Of a stretch of DNA of 64,000 nt, positions 45,416 through 54,579 are shown piece by piece. The DNA is taken from the NCBI GenBank assembly GCA_035285405.1, contig JAYKJI010000046.1, positions 24,137 to 88,136 of the forward strand, written 5' to 3'. Positions within the stretch are counted from its first letter, which is position 1; the number at the start of each line of letters is the position of its first letter. This DNA comes from Woronichinia sp035285405. GTDB lineage: Bacteria; Cyanobacteriota; Cyanobacteriia; Cyanobacteriales; Microcystaceae. The notes under the pieces are model-generated. The model saw nothing but the letters and a program-made list of their open reading frames with translations. It did not search any database and had not been told where the DNA came from. A program made the translations under genes and the position numbers.

Positions 45416-46873
45416 TTAAAAAGGTCTCCAAGTACCGTGATAGCTGAAGGGAATAATTTGGGGCAATCCTAAACGACAGACAGGTTCCTCTTCCAGGCGA
45501 TCGCTGTTCCAAATCCAAACTTCACTTTGTTCCTTTATTCCATCATAAACCACTGTAATAATCCAACCCTGTTCAGGATTAATGCGATCCGGAATATAGA
45601 GCGGTTCAACGGGATAAAGGCCTTCTCCCAGATCGGCTTCCGTTACCTGGCCCGTCCCATAGTCAACAGCGGCGATCGCCCCAAACCATTCTTGAGCCGA
45701 TTCCACCCCAGGACGCTGAACAGCAACATAGGTCTGTCGCCAGGGTTGGCCCACTAAACGCGGATCAATGACCGGAAACTCACAACTACGAGTCAAAACG
45801 GCTTGGGATTCTAAGATCTGGCCTGTAAGGGGATTTAAACGAAGTTGCCAGAGATGGCCCTGACTGAGGGTTTTGGTTTGACCCGTGGGCATTTCTCGCA
45901 AATATTCATTGGTTTGGTTAAAATCCTGAAATTTAACTAGATCAAGCCGAATATTACCATCTGCTTCCACACAGCCATTGCCATAGTGCCATTGGAACCA
46001 GGGAGCGGCTTCTCCCTGACTGACGATTTCAAAATTCTCTCGATCTAACACTAAAATCTTAGTACTAGTGTTGGCTTGCCATTCAATTGCATCAACATAG
46101 GCTTTTGTCCCCAATAATAAGCCCAATTTATCTAGCTTCATGGGTGGTATGAAAAAAATTAAATAGGGGCCAGCTAAACAAAAACTATGGAGAAAGGGAA
46201 TGCTTTTTAACGTTAAAATCTGATGTTTAAGAATGGTTCCTCGGCGATCGCTGCGGTAGAGATGAAGTCGCCCTTGCATATCTACCCCAATGCTAAAAAT
46301 ATCGCCGGTAATCGGGTCACGTAAGGGATGGGCCGAGTAGGGTTGATCGAGGGGAAACTGACCAAAATTTTCGATACCCAAAGTTTCCAAGGTTTCTAGA
46401 TCTAAGGCATGGGGTAAACCACCTTCCCAAAGAGCCAATAATTTATTGGGTAAAGCCAAAACTGACGTATTAGCTGCATTTTTCAGTATATTCTGCCGTT
46501 TGAAGATGGTCTGCCAATAGTGCCAAATACCTTGGGGATCGGTCATGCCATAGTTGGCGTATAAAAAACGATTGGCCTTTGTTTCGGCTCGATAGCCTTG
46601 GGTTTGTACGTAGCGATAAACTGCCTGGGCTTGGCCTTCTTGAAAGTGAACTGCTAAAATTGCTCCATCGCCATCAAACCAGTGTCCTACTTTTTGACCA
46701 CCTCGCTCTAATCGTCCTGGCCCATTGCGGTAGAGTGTCCCCCTTATTCCTTCAGGAATGTGACCCGAAAGTAAGGATAACGGTGTCAGTTCAAATTCCT
46801 GGGCAATTTGAGCAATATTTTTTGACCAAGCCTTCGGTTGGGGAGGAATGGAGATTTGAGTATCTGTGAGCAT
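45416..46873 (-). CDS. Carotenoid oxygenase (apocarotenoid/retinal-forming family)
   Basis: A 485-residue iron(II)-dependent dioxygenase of the RPE65/CCD family, which cleaves a double bond of carotenoids or apocarotenoids to yield aldehydes such as retinal. The four iron-binding histidines are visible in conserved context: PYSAHPLRDP, LHSFCLAGPY, WFQWHYGNG and the C-terminal SYHGTW. Length and sequence fit cyanobacterial apocarotenoid-15,15'-oxygenases, but the exact cleavage position is not fixed by these motifs. It is the first gene of a two-gene unit with the holin-like membrane protein, with only one base between them. Confidence 0.9.
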   Translation of the reverse strand: MLTDTQISIPPQPKAWSKNIAQIAQEFELTPLSLLSGHIPEGIRGTLYRNGPGRLERGGQKVGHWFDGDGAILAVHFQEGQAQAVYRYVQTQGYRAETKANRFLYANYGMTDPQGIWHYWQTIFKRQNILKNAANTSVLALPNKLLALWEGGLPHALDLETLETLGIENFGQFPLDQPYSAHPLRDPITGDIFSIGVDMQGRLHLYRSDRRGTILKHQILTLKSIPFLHSFCLAGPYLIFFIPPMKLDKLGLLLGTKAYVDAIEWQANTSTKILVLDRENFEIVSQGEAAPWFQWHYGNGCVEADGNIRLDLVKFQDFNQTNEYLREMPTGQTKTLSQGHLWQLRLNPLTGQILESQAVLTRSCEFPVIDPRLVGQPWRQTYVAVQRPGVESAQEWFGAIAAVDYGTGQVTEADLGEGLYPVEPLYIPDRINPEQGWIITVVYDGIKEQSEVWIWNSDRLEEEPVCRLGLPQIIPFSYHGTWRPF

Positions 46874-47081
46874 AATTTTAGTTTTAATAAATTAACTATT
46901 GGATAATTTCTATGGTTCCTTCATGATAGACCAAAATCGGCGATCGCTGATCAGTCAGTTTTCATAAAAATGGATTAAATCACCAATTTATTCTCGTTCT
47001 AGATAATGACTAATTCCCTCAGCGATCGCTTAGTTTTCTACAAAATTCCAGAGCAATCTAGATAATTTTTAAGCTATTTTT

Positions 47082-47726
47082 TTAATAATCTTTTCTCCCT
47101 GGGGGAATAAAACGAACTTCGATACGTCGGCGTTGGGCATTATCTTCTCGATCCAACTGTGCTAAATCACCTTTCAGATCATAAAGTTGAGCCGCAGAAT
47201 AGGCGCGGAGTTTAACTTTTTTAATTTGGCCAGATTTTTCTATTTCTTGAATAACGGCCAAGGCTCTCATTAAACCGAGATCAGTGTTTGAGCCGGGAAC
47301 TAATTCATTGACCGTCTTTTTCTCTAAGGCAACACTTTGTAATTTTTGATCGAGATTGCCACTCCGATTTATTTCTTGTCCGTCTGTATGGCCAATAACT
47401 TGAACAAAGTCAATATCATGCTTTTGAATAATGCTCTGAATAGTTGGAATAATTTTTTGCTTAATATATTGTTTAAGTTGGGGGGAGAGTTTAGCACTAT
47501 TCGGTGTAAAGGAAAATTGTCCTGACTGTTCATCTATTAGAATTGGAGTGGCAGACTGTAGCCGCTCATTGGCTTTAGACAGATTATAGTTTAGACGATA
47601 GGATTCAATGAGTGCCAGCAATAAAAATAAACTTAAAATCATAAAGGCATTAGACATCAAATCCGTAAAGGCTGGGAAAACATCTAAAGATTCTGTTTCT
47701 TGCTGCGATCGCTTTTTTCTAGACAT
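47082..47726 (-). CDS. ZorB/MotB-like OmpA-domain membrane protein
   Basis: A 214-residue stator-type protein. A basic N-terminus is followed by FPAFTDLMSNAFMILSLFLLL: an Asp (D22) at the start of a single membrane span, which is the ion-binding position of MotB and ZorB. From about residue 60 a peptidoglycan-binding OmpA-like domain follows (VIGHTDGQEINRSG at about 112, then RALAVIQEIEKSG and RRRIEVRF). With the upstream ZorA-like protein it should form an ion-driven 5:2-type motor anchored to the cell wall. ATG 47726 lies one base after the stop codon of that gene, so production is coupled. It is the last gene of the four-gene operon. Confidence 0.82.
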   Translation of the reverse strand: MSRKKRSQQETESLDVFPAFTDLMSNAFMILSLFLLLALIESYRLNYNLSKANERLQSATPILIDEQSGQFSFTPNSAKLSPQLKQYIKQKIIPTIQSIIQKHDIDFVQVIGHTDGQEINRSGNLDQKLQSVALEKKTVNELVPGSNTDLGLMRALAVIQEIEKSGQIKKVKLRAYSAAQLYDLKGDLAQLDREDNAQRRRIEVRFIPPGRKDY

Positions 47727-47727
47727 A

Positions 47728-49395
47728 TTAAATACCTTTCAATTTGTCAATTAAATTGGTTACATTAGACTGGGAATTGGAGTTATTGATTTGCTGATTA
47801 AGAATTTCAATTAATCGAGTTAACTTAGAGTTAATTTCTCCCAGATTTAAAAATGAACGCTCAAGATTTTGATAAACAGCTAAATTATCTTTTCTACCTT
47901 TAGAATTTTCTTTAACTTGCCATTCTGCATGATCTTGTAATCCCTGCTTAAAAACATCGCTTTGTTGTTTAATAGATTCTACCAAAGTTTTCAATTGCAA
48001 GTTAATCTCTTGCTGTAAATTCACAATTTGATTATTATTGTTAACAAGAGACAACTCTGTATAATTGACTAATTTATCACCCAACATCTCTAAATTTGAT
48101 TGCAAATTCGCTTCATGGTTTGTAAAGGTAGTCAATATCGTTTTAACTTCATCAACCATCAACTGAGATTTCTGATCAAAGTTGCTGATCTGTTGTTGAG
48201 CGGTATCTAGAATTTCTGCGGATTTAGTACTATTTGTGTCAATTGTAATACCTAGTGTATCTAGGGTATCGAGAGCTATTCTCAATGTTTCACTTAGAGA
48301 TTTAAGTTGTTCGGTAGATTGACTCATTTGTAAAACTGAATCTGCAAATTGTTGTTGAGAGCGAGCAATGTTATCAGAAGCAGATGTTAGTTTATCGGCA
48401 AACTGACTATTTTTTAATGTTTCTGAAGCTTGTTTAAATTGATTTGTGCTACTTTCTAGCAGGGTTGCATAAGCAACAAAATTTTCATGTTGAATGACTT
48501 GTTTAATTTGGTTAACTTGATTCTCTAAAAATCTAGCTGCTTCGAGAAAAGTATCTGCACTATTGCTAATGGTTCCAGAAGATTCAGTAAATCTATTGGC
48601 TAGTTGAATAACTGCTTGGTTTGCATCTCTATTACCTTCAATAACTTTGTCAGAAATGGAGTTTAAAGCTGTTGCCAAGGTTTGGCTGACATTTGCATGA
48701 AAATTTATCAGAAATTCGTTTTGTTGATTTACCATTCTGTCCACTGCTTTATCCAAACGAGTGTGACCCTCAATTGTCGGTTGATAAATATTATCCAGAT
48801 AATCTTCTAATGCCGTTAATAGCTCAGATTTGGCAATATTGGTATTCCAAACAAAATTAATAATTGTCATAATCGAACTACACAATAAAGCTACTAAGCT
48901 ACTACTAAAAGCAATGCCCATGCTTTTCAGAGGCTCTTTTAGGCTTTGCATCGCAATCATATCGCCTGCATTATTGGTATTAAGGATATCACTGATACTT
49001 GTCAAGTTTTGAGTAATACCTAAAAAAGTTCCTAGTAGCCCAAAGGCAATTAATAAGTTGGGCAGAATTCGACAAAAGTAATCCCATTGTTCAATTTTTA
49101 AGTCTTTTCCCAAAAAGGGGAATTTTTCCTCTTGATAAATCCCCTCAAGCAAAGCAGAGGTATTAACGTTTTCTAAAACCTGGCTTGCTTGTTGATAACG
49201 TCTTTCTACTTTCCCAACAATTTTGGGCTGTTTCCCTGGACTGTCTTCACTCACTAAGCGTTTTACTTTGGAAGCTGAGTCTTCTAAATGGTGGTATAGT
49301 ACCCGACGAAGACGAACCGTTAATAATGTTACAAAAACCACAATAAGAATAAAAAAAGCGATATGGATAGGAAGCAGCTTGAAAATTTCTAACAT
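47728..49395 (-). CDS. ZorA/MotA-like motor protein with long coiled-coil tail
   Basis: A 555-residue membrane protein with three predicted spans (about residues 5-27, 108-127 and 155-178). The second holds LPNLLIAFGLLGTFLGITQNL, the MotA/ExbB-family segment found in ZorA. After residue 190 comes a long, polar, helical tail (about 365 residues rich in Gln, Asn, Ser, Leu and Glu in heptad-like spacing) that should project into the cytoplasm, as in ZorA. I chose ATG 49395 because AGGAAACT lies right before it; an in-frame TTG at 49440 is a weaker start. It follows the tubulin-like gene by 48 bases and is coupled to the OmpA-like gene, so these two form the motor pair. Confidence 0.82.
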   Translation of the reverse strand: MLEIFKLLPIHIAFFILIVVFVTLLTVRLRRVLYHHLEDSASKVKRLVSEDSPGKQPKIVGKVERRYQQASQVLENVNTSALLEGIYQEEKFPFLGKDLKIEQWDYFCRILPNLLIAFGLLGTFLGITQNLTSISDILNTNNAGDMIAMQSLKEPLKSMGIAFSSSLVALLCSSIMTIINFVWNTNIAKSELLTALEDYLDNIYQPTIEGHTRLDKAVDRMVNQQNEFLINFHANVSQTLATALNSISDKVIEGNRDANQAVIQLANRFTESSGTISNSADTFLEAARFLENQVNQIKQVIQHENFVAYATLLESSTNQFKQASETLKNSQFADKLTSASDNIARSQQQFADSVLQMSQSTEQLKSLSETLRIALDTLDTLGITIDTNSTKSAEILDTAQQQISNFDQKSQLMVDEVKTILTTFTNHEANLQSNLEMLGDKLVNYTELSLVNNNNQIVNLQQEINLQLKTLVESIKQQSDVFKQGLQDHAEWQVKENSKGRKDNLAVYQNLERSFLNLGEINSKLTRLIEILNQQINNSNSQSNVTNLIDKLKGI

Positions 49396-49443
49396 AGTTT
49401 CCTGATATAAAATGGCAGATAAATCAAAGAAGGTAAGCAAAGA

Positions 49444-52400
49444 CTAATTCAAGAGTTTAGCCTTTGCTTTCTGAAATTCTTCTTCTGTTAAAAAACCTTG
49501 ACTTTTTAAACTAGCAAGTCGTTCAAGCTCTGCCAACATGGGATTATCAGAAGCTTTTACAATGGACGATTCGTCTAAATTATTATCTTCTGATGAAGTT
49601 AGTCGTGGTACATCATTTTGGGATAAAGGTAGTGTGGATACATTGTCTGCTTTATTATTTTCGCTTGCTTTAATTTCATCTTCTAGCTTTTTAATATAGC
49701 GGGTAATAATCCCCTCTTTTGCTATCGTTGAGGCGGTTGCTCTTTCCCCAATAACTTTCGCTTTGTGGATAAAATTACGATGTTCTTCTGGCAATTGATC
49801 AACTTTACTAACAAATTTTTGAACTCTCAAAAAATAGTCAGCTTGCATCAAGCGTGGATTCGTTTTAATATCATTTTCTGCCTGGTTAAGTAATTGGAAC
49901 AAAATATCAACCATGTCTTGTCTTGATGCCAATTGTTCTAATGCCTCTTGCCAATAAATGCTGATATTTGCCGTGTAGTGAACTTTTCGCAGTGAATCAT
50001 AACAGGGAAACTCATAATGTTGACTGTTCGGATTAAGAGTTAATAAATCAAATGCTAAACAAGGATATAACAAATATTCTAGTTGTTCAATTAATTTGGC
50101 ATCAGTGGGAATAATATCACCAAATGTAATTTTGAAGTGATTATGTAAAATAGCATCTTCTTTTTTGAGCAATGTAAAATAATCTTTCATTTGCTGTAAA
50201 CTGTTGATAATTCTCAGAGGGAACCCCGCATATTCCGTGATAAATAGAATTTCATTTTCATTTTGGAGAGCCTGAAATGAATCATTAGTAATCCCCAATT
50301 CATTAACCAAAACACCTTGAAATGCTTTTATTTCCAGATCATCTGATTGTTTAAAGCAAATAAATTGATTACTTTTTTCGTTTCCATTATGATAACGTGG
50401 GGAACTTAAATTTAAATCCAATAAAGGCTGCGCCAACTGTAAAATTTGGGTTAATCGTCGAGCGCGATCACTGACAGGATAACTAGCCATAAAACGTTTA
50501 ATTACGGATTGCATTTCTGCCCAACTTAGTGAGCTAAATAGCTTTTCAACCGTTAAATTAATATTATCTTGAATAACCTTCTGATTAATAACAGTTGAAT
50601 AAATTAATCCTAGAAGAGAGGGATTCATGCCTAAGGCATCTGTAATTTGATGGCTAATATTCGTCAATTGAGTACGAGAGGTATTATTGGGAACAAACTG
50701 ATCAATTTCTTCTTGTGGAAAAATAGCTTCTCCACTCATTTCATCGAGGTTTAACTGTCTCAGTTCTACCTCCTGTCGGTCATAGTCATTAAGCAAACCA
50801 ACAATGAGATGATTAAAATTCTGAATTTGATTCAGACGAACAGCAATATGATTCTGAAGCTCCTCGGTGATTTTTAAGGAATCCACTAATAAGGGAACTT
50901 CAAAATTGTGTTGTAATAGTTTAGCAACTTCTTGAATAGAGCTAACCATGACATCTTGAATCTTTACCCACCGCTTATTATTATTAAAAAAGGGCAGCTT
51001 AGACTGTTTTGCGATATCCTCAATTTCCTGTTGAGCATTAGTCCAGACCTGCTCAACTTTTTCTGGAGTGTGCATTCCCTTAAGTGTTTGTTTTTTCTCT
51101 TCAATCAGTTTTTGATAGTAGTTAATTTTTGTCTTTAAAGCTTCTAAATAAGCAAGAGCATTATGAATACCAAAATCCTGATTATCTGGATTAAGTAAAT
51201 CGTTCAGAAATTGATCAATGTCTTGCTTGAATAAATCATTGACTCGTTGTTGAGAATTTTGTAATAGGGTGAGCCAACTTCCGCGAGTGCTTTCTGTTGC
51301 TCCAGGCTGTACCTTACGAAATTCTTTTCTAAAAGCCGTTGGTAAAGACTGACAATACTGTTCTAAATCGTCGTTGTTTTTAAGCTCAATATCCTGTAAA
51401 GATTTTCGCCAGCGTTCTATAGATTGGGAAAAGGTTTTATTGTCTTCTTGGGTTAAGTCAGCCAATTTTTGGCTAAAACAATCTCGTTCATCTTTATCAG
51501 CATTCCACTTACTTAAGAAACGATTAACGAGGTCTTGAGCATCTGGACTTTGACCGTGACCCTCTGACCAAAATTGTAATAATTTGATAGTTAAGCGATT
51601 CAAGGCAATCTGAACTAGGCGATCGCGGGTAAAATAGATAGCAGAAATCCCGAAGGTTAAATAACGTTGAGAGAGCTTAAAAGGATGTTCATCAGCTTTT
51701 AACATCGGGTCAAGAAAGTTATTTCGTTGAGCCTGCATTTTAGACCCAATTTCACTGGCAATTTCTAGATAAATCTTATAAGCAATGACGTTACAAAGTT
51801 TTCCTTTCTGGATAATTTTATAGTCTCCTAATGTGGTGTCAGAAATTAGATAACTATAATCAAATGGGGGACGTTTTTCTGTAACAATTACTTGGTTTTG
51901 TTTGTCATAACAAGCGGTAAATGTTGTGCCTTCGGTATTATAATAATTTAACTCCTTTAATGCTCCATAGGTATTGGCATTCATGATACGAGTATCACCA
52001 AATAACTTGGGACTAATAATTAAATAACTGTAAATTTGAGTATTATTTTTGTATAAATTTCTTAGGGTATAACCAATATCTATAAAAATTCCACTTCCTG
52101 TTCCTCCACAAAGGGAGCCAATTACAAAAATATCTAAGCCAGTTTCAACATTAAATCCCTGCCTTAAGAGAAAAGCTTCGTATCCCCTTGTTCGATTTTC
52201 TGCTGTTTCGATCGCACTTTGAATTTTACGGAAATTATGAAAAAAAGCTAATCTGCCAACGGGACGAATACCATGTGCTCCATCTTCAATGGCTTTAATT
52301 TTATCCTTTAATTGGGGATCAAGCCACTCTTCAATATGAGAATAGGGACTTTCAAATAATGATTTATGCTCTAATTCATGGAGCAAATTATCCACATCTT

Positions 52401-52665
52401 GGGCAGTCATATTTACCAAGACTTTTTCCGCATCATTGAACAATAGCGGCTCTCCCCTGTAATTATTTCCAGATGGTAATCCCGAACTATTAAAAGCATC
52501 TTTGTCTGTATCAATCTGTAAAAAACTGATAACAGGAAGATTGCTTAATTTACCGTGACGCTCAATAATCAATCGCCGTATCCGCATCAGAACATCTCGT
52601 CCTGTTCCGCCGAGCCCAATACAGAGAGTTCGTTTAATAGCACGAGTTTGGGGAGACTGAACCAT
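49444..52665 (-). CDS. Large tubulin/FtsZ-like GTPase with C-terminal SHOCT motif
   Basis: A 1073-residue protein whose N-terminal part resembles the bacterial tubulin-like (Tubulin_2) family. The nucleotide-binding start is LCIGLGGTGRDVLMRIRR at residues 14-31, and the tubulin/FtsZ signature appears as SLCGGTGSGIFIDIGY at about residue 185, the loop that contacts phosphates. It is followed by roughly 800 mostly helical residues that I do not recognise. The last 33 residues (MLAELERLASLKSQGFLTEE and FQKAKAKLLN) match a SHOCT motif, a short helical oligomerisation tag. GTP-dependent polymerisation is likely for the family but not proved. It is the second gene of the operon: 14 bases after the VWA gene and upstream of the motor pair. 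Confidence 0.8.
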   Translation of the reverse strand: MVQSPQTRAIKRTLCIGLGGTGRDVLMRIRRLIIERHGKLSNLPVISFLQIDTDKDAFNSSGLPSGNNYRGEPLLFNDAEKVLVNMTAQDVDNLLHELEHKSLFESPYSHIEEWLDPQLKDKIKAIEDGAHGIRPVGRLAFFHNFRKIQSAIETAENRTRGYEAFLLRQGFNVETGLDIFVIGSLCGGTGSGIFIDIGYTLRNLYKNNTQIYSYLIISPKLFGDTRIMNANTYGALKELNYYNTEGTTFTACYDKQNQVIVTEKRPPFDYSYLISDTTLGDYKIIQKGKLCNVIAYKIYLEIASEIGSKMQAQRNNFLDPMLKADEHPFKLSQRYLTFGISAIYFTRDRLVQIALNRLTIKLLQFWSEGHGQSPDAQDLVNRFLSKWNADKDERDCFSQKLADLTQEDNKTFSQSIERWRKSLQDIELKNNDDLEQYCQSLPTAFRKEFRKVQPGATESTRGSWLTLLQNSQQRVNDLFKQDIDQFLNDLLNPDNQDFGIHNALAYLEALKTKINYYQKLIEEKKQTLKGMHTPEKVEQVWTNAQQEIEDIAKQSKLPFFNNNKRWVKIQDVMVSSIQEVAKLLQHNFEVPLLVDSLKITEELQNHIAVRLNQIQNFNHLIVGLLNDYDRQEVELRQLNLDEMSGEAIFPQEEIDQFVPNNTSRTQLTNISHQITDALGMNPSLLGLIYSTVINQKVIQDNINLTVEKLFSSLSWAEMQSVIKRFMASYPVSDRARRLTQILQLAQPLLDLNLSSPRYHNGNEKSNQFICFKQSDDLEIKAFQGVLVNELGITNDSFQALQNENEILFITEYAGFPLRIINSLQQMKDYFTLLKKEDAILHNHFKITFGDIIPTDAKLIEQLEYLLYPCLAFDLLTLNPNSQHYEFPCYDSLRKVHYTANISIYWQEALEQLASRQDMVDILFQLLNQAENDIKTNPRLMQADYFLRVQKFVSKVDQLPEEHRNFIHKAKVIGERATASTIAKEGIITRYIKKLEDEIKASENNKADNVSTLPLSQNDVPRLTSSEDNNLDESSIVKASDNPMLAELERLASLKSQGFLTEEEFQKAKAKLLN

Positions 52666-52679
52666 AACTTAGAACCCAC

Positions 52680-53819
52680 TTAGTTAGTAACTTTAACTAC
52701 AATTTCAAAATCTCTTTCCTGAGCATCGGGACAATTCAGCATAAAACGCTTTAATGACTCGATTTTAACAGGCTTGGTAATTACCTTATTTTTATAATAC
52801 ACTATCCCTTGCTGATTCGGCACGAGGTAAAGCTGATTCCCCTTTCGTTCAAGATAACCTCGATTTTCACTCCCTGGACAATCAATTCTGGTATTGGCTT
52901 CTCCTCCCAAGTAAATTTTGCGTTGATTTTTAAGCGTAAATTTTTCTTTATCCTGACCATCATCTTTGACATATTCAATGCTTAACTTCCAAGGACGTTG
53001 TAGGCTTAACCAATAACGAAAAAGAAAGCCCAAGCCTGTAATTCCTAACACCAACGATAAAATAGGAAGCCAAAGTTGATTGAATAGATAACTATTGACT
53101 GAGCAAATCTTTTGACCTCCAGGTGCGGGAGTGCAAAATTCCTGTACAATCGGAGCAATATCAACCACTGTTAAATCATAACTTTTGTTATTGTTGGTAA
53201 CAATTTTTTGAGAGTTTTTGGATAAAGGTAACGTTTGAATCCATTGAGCACGATCGCGGCTTTCAGGAGAATCTTTTTGTCGAAAAGGACTAGTAGCAGG
53301 AGTTTCTTTCCAAACAGTAGTAGGAATTCCAGCTTCTTTTAATAAAGGAGCATCCGTAATCCAGACAATAGATTGGGGTTTAATCTTCTGATTATCTGTA
53401 AAACGGCATTGATTACGTTGTGCTAATCCCTTATAAATAAAAGCTTCTGCTTTTTGAATATCCGTATTTTGTAAATTAGAACTGCTCTTAGGTAGTAACG
53501 ATAAAATACGATCAATATCTTCATTTCTTCCCTGAAAATCTATCGGACTTAAAAAGGGATTCTTTTCAGGATCGAGTGGATTAACTTCAGAAGCAAAGGG
53601 AATAACATAAACGCGATCGCCTGATTTTAAACTATCTTTAACAATTTGCTGTAAACGAGTGCGTCCCTCATCATTAAAATCCACACTGCCTGTTAGGTCA
53701 AAAGCCAAGACAACATCACGTCCTCCTTGAAGTTGGGAAACTAGTTTCAGCCCCAAAATTTGCCAGTTATTTAACGGTTCTCCCGGCGTTACATCTAGAC
53801 AATTTACGAGCAGAGGCAT
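52680..53819 (-). CDS. VWA-domain membrane protein
   Basis: A 379-residue protein. The N-terminal VWA domain has a MIDAS-type motif DLTGS (D41, T43, S45, with Thr where Ser is usual) in VVLAFDLTGSVDF, and RVYVIPFAS and QSIVWITDAP later in the fold. It ends in a membrane span at about residues 243-262 (LPILSLVLGITGLGFLF) and a 110-residue C-terminal domain of beta type on the other side. The VWA domain has no signal peptide ahead of it, so sidedness is unclear. VWA proteins bind partners through a metal ion. As the first gene of the operon, it probably acts with the tubulin-like GTPase and the motor pair. The exact function is unknown. Confidence 0.78.
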   Translation of the reverse strand: MPLLVNCLDVTPGEPLNNWQILGLKLVSQLQGGRDVVLAFDLTGSVDFNDEGRTRLQQIVKDSLKSGDRVYVIPFASEVNPLDPEKNPFLSPIDFQGRNEDIDRILSLLPKSSSNLQNTDIQKAEAFIYKGLAQRNQCRFTDNQKIKPQSIVWITDAPLLKEAGIPTTVWKETPATSPFRQKDSPESRDRAQWIQTLPLSKNSQKIVTNNNKSYDLTVVDIAPIVQEFCTPAPGGQKICSVNSYLFNQLWLPILSLVLGITGLGFLFRYWLSLQRPWKLSIEYVKDDGQDKEKFTLKNQRKIYLGGEANTRIDCPGSENRGYLERKGNQLYLVPNQQGIVYYKNKVITKPVKIESLKRFMLNCPDAQERDFEIVVKVTN

Positions 53820-54231
53820 ACTATCCTAAGAGAGACATGATCATACTATAACAATTTTAAGACTAAAGATAAAGTTAGATTTTGCTCTAAACTGCCTAAA
53901 GAGAAAAAGCCCAAAGCGAGAGATAAAGGGTGATCGTAGTCTGGATTAATACAGAGACTCATCGCAAGGACTCAGATCCTGACTCATAGAGCCATCAGGG
54001 TATAACAAATCATTGAGTTAGAGGCGATCACTTTTCTCTATTAGTACCAATCAGAAGCCAGATTGCACTTTAAAACCGTAACTGTTAACGTGATCGCCAG
54101 ATTGCAAACAGGAAAGCGATATTGTAGAAAACAGATTAGCAAAACTCAATCTCCGGTCAGAAACAGTCCCAGAGTCAAAGCCGTTAGAATAGGAAAGCTC
54201 TTTTTTGGCCCCTGTCTTGACCTCCAAACTG
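53820..54231. other. 412-base divergent region (VWA operon / metal sensor)
   Basis: This region should carry the promoters of the four-gene operon and of the metal-sensor gene. Short frames on both strands (54051-54293 and 54063-54260) do not resemble any family and have no strong ribosome site, so I left them out. I do not see a clear operator or hairpin. Confidence 0.5.
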
Positions 54232-54579
54232 ATGGCAACCGATTCCCTCCCAACCAGTAACCCGATCGCCCCAAAATCCGAACATTTGCACACGGAAGCA
54301 CATCATCCCCATATCCACAGTGAAGCCTCTCTGCGACAAATCATTAACCGTCTCTCGCGCATAGAAGGACACATTCGCGGCATTAAAACGATGGTCACAG
54401 AAAGCCGCCCTTGCCCAGAAGTTTTGATTCAAGTCGCCGCAGTCCGAGGTGCGATTGATCGGGTCGCCCGCCTCATCTTGGATGAACATTTAAGTGAATG
54501 TATTACCCGCGCAGCTAAAGAGGGCAACATTGAAAGTGAAATTGAGGAATTAAAGGCTGCCCTAGATCGCTTCCTCTAA
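54232..54579 (+). CDS. CsoR/RcnR-family metal-sensing repressor (InrS-like)
   Basis: A 115-residue DNA-binding repressor of the CsoR/RcnR (DUF156) family, which releases DNA upon binding copper, nickel or cobalt. The helical core shows NRLSRIEGHIRGIKTMV and three metal ligands of the family pattern: Cys61 (RPCPEVL), His86 and Cys90 (EHLSEC). The His-rich N-terminus (HLHTEAHHPHIHSE) recalls InrS, the cyanobacterial nickel sensor, in which an N-terminal His also takes part. Metal choice is inference. ATG 54232 is used; an in-frame TTG at 54205, with AGGAAAG upstream, would add nine residues. Its stop codon overlaps that of ychF by four bases in convergent orientation. No metal exporter gene is adjacent. 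Confidence 0.85.
   Translation: MATDSLPTSNPIAPKSEHLHTEAHHPHIHSEASLRQIINRLSRIEGHIRGIKTMVTESRPCPEVLIQVAAVRGAIDRVARLILDEHLSECITRAAKEGNIESEIEELKAALDRFL

Noticed and set aside
47082..53819. A complete Zorya anti-phage system
   Set aside because: ZorA- and ZorB-like proteins are present, but no ZorC, ZorD helicase or ZorE nuclease is nearby. Calling it Zorya would overstate the evidence.
54051..54293. Small frames in the divergent region before the metal-sensor gene
   Set aside because: Frames on both strands have no ribosome binding site, no family resemblance and overlap the metal-sensor start.
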